Made by a program: the position numbers and the translations under genes. A stretch of 64,000 nucleotides of DNA from Bradyrhizobium sp. S69 (GTDB lineage Bacteria > Pseudomonadota > Alphaproteobacteria > Rhizobiales > Xanthobacteraceae): assembly GCF_009766005.1 (NCBI RefSeq), contig NZ_LMUK01000024.1:118992-182991 (forward strand). The letters are read 5' to 3'. The first letter of the stretch is position 1; the number at the start of each line of letters is the position of its first letter. A model generated the notes under the pieces. That model was given only the letters and a program-made list of their open reading frames with translations. It was not told the DNA's origin and made no database searches. This document shows, in pieces, positions 27,471 to 34,093 of this stretch.

Positions 27471-27869
27471 ATGAGCGCCATCGAGCCAAACTGGGTTTCA
27501 CTGCTGTGGTTCGCTGCCTATGCGACGATCTGCATGCTGGCGTTTCTCGTGGTCGCCGGCATGTTCCCGCTGCGCGCGCGTCCGGAGGCGGTACGATCGC
27601 GCGGCATGACGCCCTTGATCGCCGGCAATGCGATTTTGCTGGTGAGCCTTTTGATCGCGACCGGCTGTTACGGCTGCATCGAACTTCGGTGGAGCAGCTT
27701 GATCGTCGTCACCGGGCTCATCGTGCTGTTCGCGCCGGGGCTGTTCCAGGCCTGGCCGCCGTCGCAGCGCGATGGAAGAATGGGTCTGGTCGCGCTGATC
27801 GGAATTCAGGCGTTGGCGCTGGCGACGCTCGCCAAGATCGCCGCTCCATCGTGGGCAAATCTATCGTGA
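27471..27869 (+). CDS. Small four-helix membrane protein, unknown function
   Basis: The 132-residue protein has four predicted membrane helices (about 9-30, 49-68, 73-93 and 105-122) and no recognised motif. It begins 23 bases after the hydroxylase gene with a GGGAGAG ribosome site, so it is likely cotranscribed with it. It could be an accessory membrane partner of the hydroxylase; this is inference from position only. Confidence 0.7.
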   Translation: MSAIEPNWVSLLWFAAYATICMLAFLVVAGMFPLRARPEAVRSRGMTPLIAGNAILLVSLLIATGCYGCIELRWSSLIVVTGLIVLFAPGLFQAWPPSQRDGRMGLVALIGIQALALATLAKIAAPSWANLS

Positions 27870-27890
27870 CGTGTTTCGGAGGGTTGAGCG

Positions 27891-28106
27891 ATGCCTGTTA
27901 GAATTAAGCTCGGCCTGTCGCTGGGCGTCGTCATTGTGGCTGCCATCGCCGCATATTTTCAGCATATTCTGGGCCATGACCGCATCCAGTACGTGGTCGC
28001 GTTCCTCGGATGCTTCATGATCTTCGCGATGTGGCTGTTTCCCGAAGTCAAACGCGAAGATAGCGCCGGCAGCGTTCGGCGCGACAGCCTGCCGCGACAG
28101 GGTTAG
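27891..28106 (+). CDS. Small two-helix membrane protein, unknown function
   Basis: The 71-residue protein has two hydrophobic helices (about 8-25 and 34-50) and a charged C-terminal tail. The ATG at 27891 has GGAGGG upstream. It is third in the hydroxylase operon, 21 bases after the preceding small membrane protein. No family was recognised. Confidence 0.65.
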   Translation: MPVRIKLGLSLGVVIVAAIAAYFQHILGHDRIQYVVAFLGCFMIFAMWLFPEVKREDSAGSVRRDSLPRQG

Positions 28107-28148
28107 CCCCTGTTGGCGCGGCGCCCGGATCGAACAGACGGCGGTGGT

Positions 28149-28313
28149 CTACTCGATCACAACAGCCAACTGGCTGATGAGGTAGGCCACCTCTTCGAGT
28201 TCGGCCTCATCGCGATGATCGACTGTATAGGCCAAGCGTTCGACGCATTGATCGTAACCGACGGCCGCAAGGACGGCGTGGTCGGATAACGCGGACTGTG
28301 AAATGGGATTCAT
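28149..28313 (-). CDS. Small acidic hypothetical protein (54 residues)
   Basis: A 54-codon reading frame on the minus strand runs from the ATG at 28313 to a TAG at 28149, with CGGAGC at good spacing upstream. The peptide (MNPISQSALSDH..., ending LISQLAVVIE) is acidic and probably helical, with no cysteine motif or membrane segment. It is convergent with the small membrane protein gene. Homology was not recognised; support is the ribosome site and the clean frame. Confidence 0.5.
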   Translation of the reverse strand: MNPISQSALSDHAVLAAVGYDQCVERLAYTVDHRDEAELEEVAYLISQLAVVIE

Positions 28314-28746
28314 GGTCGCGCTCCGTGGTTGCCCCTGAGCTAAGAATACCTTCAGTTGGTACGATCGACACCTTAAGGTTCGGTCATGTTACGAAATGTG
28401 TATTACCAAGTGTGTCGGTGGGATGACGCATTTGGCGAAAGCACGGCATTCGCAGGGCATCGAGCGGCCGAAGCGCGATGCGGCCTTAAATGTCGAGAGA
28501 AGCCGAGGCTCTCCCTTTAGACAGTTATGATTCACCTCAGGCTATCTAGCGCGGGATGGGATTGGATTAAGCGGTAGCGGCAACAGAAGCGCGCTCCCTC
28601 TCCCGTTCGGAGAGGGTTGGGGTGAGGGGTTACGACCTCTCGTTAAGCGCCCTCACCCGATTTGCTGCGCAAATCGACCTCTCCCCGACGGGGAGAGGTG
28701 GGCCGAAACACCGGCCCCGACCGACTCGATTAAAAGTCATCCCACT
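28314..28746. other. Intergenic region holding a dispersed repeat
   Basis: This is a 433-base gap. The first 275 bases carry no gene that I can support apart from the promoter and ribosome site of the small gene to the left. The rest is the inverted CCCTCTCC repeat described separately, followed by the end of the VanB-type gene. Confidence 0.5.
28591..28711. repeat. Inverted CCCTCTCC/GGGAGAGG dispersed repeat
   Basis: Two hairpin-forming halves are seen. CTCCCTCTCCCGTTCGGAGAGG is split around 28594-28615, and a mirrored CCTCTCCCCGACGGGGAGAGG-type hairpin lies at 28678-28698. Between them GGTGAGGGG and CCTCACCC pair. This type of intergenic palindrome is very widespread in rhizobia and other proteobacteria. 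It lies downstream of the VanB-type gene and may help stop its transcript. Confidence 0.7.
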
Positions 28747-29703
28747 CTAGAGATCCAGAATGAGGCGATCGGTCGCCGATCCGGCAACGCAGACCATCAG
28801 ACTTTTCCCACGTTCCGCCGGGGACAGCACGCGATCGCGATGCACCGGCTCTCCTTGAAGCCAATCCACCTTGCATGAACCGCAAATGCCTCCGCAGCAG
28901 GACGCGGGAATATCGATGCCGGCGTCGATAAGTGCCGCGAGCATCGTTTGACCGGCTGTGACGGCCACCTCGAGCCTGGATCGCGACAGCACCAGGGTAT
29001 ACGGCTTCTCATTGGGATCGAGCGGCCTCGCGAGCGGTACAAAGCGCTCGATATGCACAAGCTCGTCCGGCCAGCCGCGGGTCGCCTGCTCGAAATCCTC
29101 GATCATGCCTTGCGGACCGCAGCAGCCGACCATCTCATCGGACGGCGTCCGCCCTATCAGCGATGCGACTTCCGGGCGCGCCGCCGTGACGGTGTTGTGA
29201 ATGACGACATGCCCCTTCTGCAACAAGGGAGCGAGCAAGCCGGCGACCGGTGGCTCGCCACGCACCATCAGATGCAGCCTGAAATCCGCACCGCCGGTTC
29301 GCATCAAATACGCCGCCGCCGACAGAAACGGCGTTACGCCGATTCCGCCTGCGACAAAGGTGAAGCGAGACACCTTGTTGTCGAGCTGGAGGCCTCCACG
29401 TGGCAGGCTGACGCCGATGGTATCGCCTTGCCTGACATCATCGTGCAGCCTGATCGAACCGCCACGCCCCGAAGGCTCGCGCTTGACCGCGACCACGTAA
29501 CGCGAATTTTCCGCAGGGTCATTGCAAAGCGAATAGGTGCGAACGACTTTCCCCGGCAAATGCAGGTCGATATGCGCACCCGGCCGGAACGGTGGCAATT
29601 CCCAGCGATCGGGATCGACCAGGGAAAACACCTTTACGTCCGGACCGCCGTCATCGATTTTCTCGACGATCGTTTTGATCGTCGTGATGGGTGCCGCCTT
29701 CAT
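28747..29703 (-). CDS. PDR/VanB-family ferredoxin-type oxidoreductase
   Basis: The 318-residue reductase has an N-terminal flavin domain (RTYSLCND at about 54-61), an NAD-binding domain (GGIGVTPFLSAA near 115) and a C-terminal plant-type [2Fe-2S] ferredoxin domain with Cx4CxxC in SCCGGICGSC and the last ligand in MVCVAG. It would pass electrons from NAD(P)H to an oxygenase such as a vanillate demethylase. No oxygenase is adjacent. Instead its ATG overlaps the stop of a MOSC gene (ATGA). Fused MOSC-reductase proteins exist, so this pair may be the split form of one enzyme. Confidence 0.88.
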   Translation of the reverse strand: MKAAPITTIKTIVEKIDDGGPDVKVFSLVDPDRWELPPFRPGAHIDLHLPGKVVRTYSLCNDPAENSRYVVAVKREPSGRGGSIRLHDDVRQGDTIGVSLPRGGLQLDNKVSRFTFVAGGIGVTPFLSAAAYLMRTGGADFRLHLMVRGEPPVAGLLAPLLQKGHVVIHNTVTAARPEVASLIGRTPSDEMVGCCGPQGMIEDFEQATRGWPDELVHIERFVPLARPLDPNEKPYTLVLSRSRLEVAVTAGQTMLAALIDAGIDIPASCCGGICGSCKVDWLQGEPVHRDRVLSPAERGKSLMVCVAGSATDRLILDL

Positions 29704-30236
29704 TGAAAGTTCCGCATGGTATCGCCAATCCGCACCACGCCGCCTTGCAATATCCTGCAATTCAGCCCGGAGCGGTTGATCAGCGGATCGAAGATCGCCT
29801 TGCCTGTGATTTCCTCGATATGCCGACAGGGGATCGACAGCCGAGTTGCTTCCAGCAGCGTCTCACCCAGCCAGAATTTGCGACCGACAAGATGGGTGAG
29901 CGGCACGCCCACGGTCGTCACGTTGCGCCGGTGCTCCTCCGGCCCGAGTTCGATATTATGGTCGCGCTTCAACGCCACGAGGGTCTCGATTTCGAACAGC
30001 GTGACCTGTCGGCCTTCCTCCGGTTTGTGCGAATAAAAACCTTCTTCGCGGCCGATCATATAGCGATCGCCCTCGATACCGCGGCCGGCGATCAATTTGA
30101 TTTCCGGCATCGCCCGCATCGGCAGGAAGGCTCTCGGCGTGATGTGCAGGTGCCGGACCAGACCCGTCCAGGCGGGGCTGATCGTTCTGTCGCCGGCTCC
30201 CGCGGCATTTCCTTGGGTTTCGAGTACGTCAAGCAT
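29700..30236 (-). CDS. MOSC domain-containing protein
   Basis: The 178-residue protein has the MOSC beta-barrel (GRGIEGDRY at about 69-77, VTLFEIE, RRNVTTVG, CRHIEE), a family related to the C-terminal domain of molybdenum-cofactor sulfurase and to YiiM, which handles hydroxylamino compounds with a Mo cofactor. The conserved cysteine in SIPCRHI is present. The ATG at 30236 has AGGGAG upstream. Coupling to the VanB-type reductase suggests that this protein receives electrons from it. Confidence 0.84.
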   Translation of the reverse strand: MLDVLETQGNAAGAGDRTISPAWTGLVRHLHITPRAFLPMRAMPEIKLIAGRGIEGDRYMIGREEGFYSHKPEEGRQVTLFEIETLVALKRDHNIELGPEEHRRNVTTVGVPLTHLVGRKFWLGETLLEATRLSIPCRHIEEITGKAIFDPLINRSGLNCRILQGGVVRIGDTMRNFQ

Positions 30237-30305
30237 GGTCCAACTTCTCCCTGAGGGATGGTTTCTTGTGAATTGAATTGCCGGCGTCAAGGCACCGCGC
30301 CGTCA

Positions 30306-31616
30306 TTACGTCAGTTCCCGGTTCGCCATCTCTGGCGCTGCAAAGGTCGCGATGGCCGTGACCAGCGCGCACAGGATGAGAAATATCGAGACCGGCCAAG
30401 TGGCTCCCGCCCACGTCATCAGCAGCGCGGCGATCAGGGGGCTGAGCCCGCCGCTGATGGCGGCGCCGACCTGAAAGCCCAGCGAGGCGCCGCTGTAACG
30501 CAGCCGCGTCGTGAACAGTTCGGAATACCAGGGCGCGCCGACCCCGAACATCACCATCTGGCCGAACGAGATGGCAACGACGATCGTCAGGATCACGATG
30601 GTCGGATCGCGGGTGTCGAGCAGCCAGAACATCGGGAATGCGAACAATGCGGAGAACGTGCAACTGGCATAAAACATCGTCTTGCGGCCGACTCTGTCGG
30701 ACAGCCATCCAAACAGCGGAATCGAGAACAACGCGACAAAGGAGGCGATGAAGGCGCCATTCAGCACCAGCGCGCGCGACAGCCCAAGATGCGAGGTTGC
30801 GTAAGACATGATGAAGACGCCGGCGATGCTGGCATAAGCGATCTCGGAGATCTTCAGGCCGACCGCGGTGAAGAACGGCCGGCGGTGATCCCTGAAGATT
30901 TCGACGATCGGCATCCGCACGACTTCGTTCTTGGCCTTGACCTGGCTGAAAGCCGCGGTTTCCTCCATCCGCAGACGGATATAGAGCCCAACCCCTACCA
31001 GCAGGATGGAGAGCAGAAAAGGAATGCGCCATCCCCATGCCGTGAATTGGGCATCGGGCAGTTGCGATACCAGGCCGAACACACCAATCGCGGCGAGGTT
31101 GCCGACGGGATTTCCGACCTGCACCATGCTGCCGAGGAAGCCTCGCCGATGGGTCGGGCAGTTTTCGACCACCATCAACACGGCACCGCCCCACTCGCCG
31201 CCGAGACCAATGCCCTGCAGGAAGCGCAAAACAATCAGCAGCACCGGCGCCGCGACGCCGATCTGCTGATAGGTCGGCAGCAACCCGATCAGAAATGTTC
31301 CCAGCCCCATGACAATGATGGTGATCGCGAGCATCGCCTTGCGGCCCACTTTATCGCCAAAGTGACCGAAGATCGCGGCGCCGAGCGGACGCGCCAGAAA
31401 GCCGACGGCATAGGTTCCGAAGGCGGCAATGGTCGCCAAAGCGGGATCACCGGCCGCAAAGAAGATCTTGTTGAACACCAGCGCGGTCGCCGCACCGTAA
31501 ATCAGGAAGTCGTACCACTCGACCGCGGTCCCGATGACGCTCGACCAGACGATGCGGCGCAACGCTGCGCCGTCATCGGGGATTTCAACTGTCGTGAATT
31601 GCTCGGCAACGGTCAT
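30306..31616 (-). CDS. MFS transporter, metabolite:H+ symporter (MHS) family
   Basis: The 436-residue inner-membrane transporter has twelve expected helices and MHS signatures: a GTAVEWYDFLIYG start, GHFGDKVGRK in the first cytoplasmic loop and RFLQGIGLGGEWGGA in helix 4-5. The family imports organic acids such as shikimate, alpha-ketoglutarate, dicarboxylates or proline-like solutes. The ATG at 31616 has GGAGAGG upstream. It lies between RidA and the MOSC gene on the same strand, with 69 bases to the latter, so it is possibly cotranscribed. Confidence 0.88.
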   Translation of the reverse strand: MTVAEQFTTVEIPDDGAALRRIVWSSVIGTAVEWYDFLIYGAATALVFNKIFFAAGDPALATIAAFGTYAVGFLARPLGAAIFGHFGDKVGRKAMLAITIIVMGLGTFLIGLLPTYQQIGVAAPVLLIVLRFLQGIGLGGEWGGAVLMVVENCPTHRRGFLGSMVQVGNPVGNLAAIGVFGLVSQLPDAQFTAWGWRIPFLLSILLVGVGLYIRLRMEETAAFSQVKAKNEVVRMPIVEIFRDHRRPFFTAVGLKISEIAYASIAGVFIMSYATSHLGLSRALVLNGAFIASFVALFSIPLFGWLSDRVGRKTMFYASCTFSALFAFPMFWLLDTRDPTIVILTIVVAISFGQMVMFGVGAPWYSELFTTRLRYSGASLGFQVGAAISGGLSPLIAALLMTWAGATWPVSIFLILCALVTAIATFAAPEMANRELT

Positions 31617-31747
31617 GATGATCCTCTCCAGGATTGTGGCCAACTTCCGGACGCATATCGTCGTTCTCCGCCCCGGCTATCGGGGCGTAGCTAGGAAAGT
31701 CTGCTGCTTCCGCTGGACCTCATTCGCCCCAGCGCGGGCGTCGGCGC

Positions 31748-32095
31748 TTAAAGAATGGCGGCGATCACCGCGATCTCGACCCGGATCGATGGATTGGCGA
31801 GGCGAGCTTCAACACAGGCCCGCGCCGGTGACGCGCCCGCGGGCACCCATGCATCCCAAACCGTGTTGAACACCGCGAAATCGGCAATGTTCGGAAGCCA
31901 GACCGTCGCCGTCAAAATCGACGACTTGCCGGTTCCAGCTTCCGCAAGGAGCGCGTCGATCTTGCCCAGCACCTGCGATGCCTGGGCTTCGATGCCGACC
32001 GACAGATCGTCGGGTACTTGGCCCGCGAGATAGACAAGGCCATTATGGATCGTGGCCATGCTGAGCCGCTTTCCGGCTCCCAACCGCTTGATCAT
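31748..32095 (-). CDS. RidA/YjgF family protein
   Basis: The 115-residue protein of the RidA superfamily hydrolyses reactive enamines/imines or, in catabolic subfamilies, acts as a deaminase. The NGLVYLAGQVP and ARACVEARLANPSIRVEI blocks match the fold, and the arginine that binds the substrate carboxylate in true RidA is plausible in ARLAN. The start is the ATG at 32095 (MIKRLG). It is divergent from the XRE-cupin regulator and upstream of the MHS transporter. Confidence 0.85.
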   Translation of the reverse strand: MIKRLGAGKRLSMATIHNGLVYLAGQVPDDLSVGIEAQASQVLGKIDALLAEAGTGKSSILTATVWLPNIADFAVFNTVWDAWVPAGASPARACVEARLANPSIRVEIAVIAAIL

Positions 32096-32323
32096 GACGC
32101 CACCCTTTCGGATGCACGGATTGTGCACGCCGAAAATCGACCATGTTTACTGTCAGAAATCAAATGGCCAAAATGGCCGAAAACGACGTCAAAACCCACT
32201 GAATCGCGAAAGAGACCAATAAATATGCTAAAATCATCGATTTTGGCCCTGATTTGCCTAAACTTTCTTCACGAATTGGATGAAATTTCCGCACCGTAAG
32301 TTTACTGGCAGTCTCATGGAGCC

Positions 32324-33031
32324 ATGAGATACTCCCGATCGGAGCGAAAGTTTATCGCTGGCGCCCTTCACAGGCCTGATGCAAAACATCGCGTGCCGAA
32401 GCTCAATTGCCCGGCAGGGAGACAAGCATTGTTGGACGTCAGCAGAACCACGGGAGTAGGCCCCAATCTCCGGCAATTGCGCGTGGCCAAGGGTCTGACG
32501 ATGGATCGCCTGGCAAGCCTCAGCGAATTGACCCGCGGATATATTTCGCTTGTTGAGCGAGGCCTGAAAACTCCCTCGATTGCCGCGCTGCTGCGCATGG
32601 CGGCGGCGCTGGACGTCAACGTGGCGTATTTCTTCGACCCGCAGCCGACATCGGCGCCGCGCTATACGATTCACCGGCGTCAGCAAGAAGATGCGCTCCC
32701 GATGAAGGACGAGTCTTATGGCTTGTTCGCCCTCGCCGCGGCGCGTCCACATAAGAGCATGGCGCCGTTTCTTCTGACGCCTCCGTTCAAATCAACGCCG
32801 AACTCGGCTCGCGCCCGCCAGAAAATTCAAAGGTCATTTCATTCCGGCGAAGAAATGCTGTTCGTTGTCAGCGGGCGGGTCGCAATCGAACTTGATGGCG
32901 AAGAGTTTGAGCTGGAAAAAGGAGATTGCCTGTATTTTTCCGGCGAGACCCCTCATCAGGTGCACAGTCTCGGACGTCAAAAGGCAGAAGTCCTTGTCGT
33001 TATCGGGGTTGTGCAGCCCGACCGCGCATAG
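32324..33031 (+). CDS. XRE-family regulator with C-terminal cupin domain
   Basis: The protein has an N-terminal helix-turn-helix of the XRE type (LRQLRVAKGLTMDRLASLSELTRGYISLVERG, in two pieces) and a C-terminal cupin (HSGEEMLFVVSG; FELEKGDCLYFSGETPHQ). It is the sensor-repressor architecture used for polyamine, amino acid or aromatic catabolism. The listed start gives 235 residues. A TTG at 32429 has AGGGAG at seven-base spacing and would give about 200 residues, closer to the usual length, so it may be the true start. It is divergent from ridA and the MHS transporter, the likely targets. Confidence 0.85.
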   Translation: MRYSRSERKFIAGALHRPDAKHRVPKLNCPAGRQALLDVSRTTGVGPNLRQLRVAKGLTMDRLASLSELTRGYISLVERGLKTPSIAALLRMAAALDVNVAYFFDPQPTSAPRYTIHRRQQEDALPMKDESYGLFALAAARPHKSMAPFLLTPPFKSTPNSARARQKIQRSFHSGEEMLFVVSGRVAIELDGEEFELEKGDCLYFSGETPHQVHSLGRQKAEVLVVIGVVQPDRA

Positions 33032-33292
33032 GCCAGTAAACCAGGCGCTGGTCGCATCCGGCGACGTCCGTCCCTTGGCCACTTGTGCGACATCGGGATT
33101 AACGATCTAATATTGACCGAGGCGTTCGAAAGAATGCCTGTTTCGCGCGCTCCAAGGCCGTGGCGCGCCCATAAGGCGATGTTTGCCCAACCCGCTTTCG
33201 AAAGGGGGAGGAGATGTCGTCACATGAGCTCGGGACATAGGCTCGGGACATGGGCAGGCGCTTTTCCCCACGACCCATTCGTGGAGATGCGC

Positions 33293-34093
33293 ATGAACCT
33301 CGATGCTTACCGGATCGCTTCGGAACCCTATTACCAGCCCGTCGGCGACGAGATCGCGATATTTGAAGCGGCCTTCGCCGAGCGGCTTCCCTTGATGTTG
33401 AAGGGGCCGACCGGCTGCGGAAAAACCCGTTTTGTCGAACACATGGCCTGGCGGCTGGCAAAGCCGCTGGTCACCGTTGCCGCGCATGAGGACATGACTG
33501 CCTCGGACCTCGCCGGCAGGTACCTGCTGGAGCCAAGCGGCACCGTCTGGCACGACGGCCCGCTGACCATGGCCGTCAGGTACGGCGCGATCTGCTACCT
33601 CGATGAAATCGTCGAAGCGCGCCAGGACACTACCGTCGTGATCCATCCGCTGACCGATGCGCGGCGCATCCTGCCGCTGGAGAAGCACAATGAGATCGTG
33701 CCGGCCCACGCCGATTTCCAGCTCACCATCTCCTACAATCCCGGCTACCAGAGCGCGGTGAAGGATCTGAAGGAATCGACCAAGCAGCGTTTCCTTGCGA
33801 TCGATTTCAATTATCCGCCGGCCGCGGTCGAAGCCGCCATCGTGGCCCGCGAGGCCGGAACCGATGTCGAGTTGGCCGGCACGTTGGTCGCAATCGCCGA
33901 GCGGTCGCGGCATCTGCAGGGGCATGGGCTTGAGGAAGGCGCCTCGACCCGGATGCTGATCCATGCCGGCCGGCTGGTCCGCGCCGGCCTGCCGCTTGCA
34001 ACCGCGGTGCGATCGAGCATCGTGCTGCCGATCACCGACAATCACGATATCCGCGAAGCCCTCAGCGCCGCGATCGAGGCCTGCATCCGGTGA
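33293..34093 (+). CDS. CbbQ/NorQ-type MoxR AAA+ ATPase
   Basis: The 266-residue AAA+ ATPase has Walker A GPTGCGKT at about 46-53, Walker B ICYLDEI near 108, and a C-terminal domain of the CbbQ/NorQ type. CbbQ and its VWA partner CbbO remodel Rubisco, and NorQ/NorD mature nitric oxide reductase. The ATG at 33293 has GGAG at six-base spacing and gives the family's normal length. It overlaps the following VWA gene as GTGA. No Rubisco or nor genes are in the window, so its client is unknown. Confidence 0.87.
   Translation: MNLDAYRIASEPYYQPVGDEIAIFEAAFAERLPLMLKGPTGCGKTRFVEHMAWRLAKPLVTVAAHEDMTASDLAGRYLLEPSGTVWHDGPLTMAVRYGAICYLDEIVEARQDTTVVIHPLTDARRILPLEKHNEIVPAHADFQLTISYNPGYQSAVKDLKESTKQRFLAIDFNYPPAAVEAAIVAREAGTDVELAGTLVAIAERSRHLQGHGLEEGASTRMLIHAGRLVRAGLPLATAVRSSIVLPITDNHDIREALSAAIEACIR

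Noticed and set aside
28747..29703. Vanillate demethylase reductase VanB
   Set aside because: The domain order fits, but no VanA-type oxygenase is adjacent and the gene is coupled to a MOSC gene, so the specific name is not used.
30258..31694. Long open frame antisense to the MHS transporter
   Set aside because: The opposite strand encodes an unambiguous twelve-helix transporter. The antisense translation is low in hydrophobic structure and full of Arg/Gln/His, as expected for a shadow.
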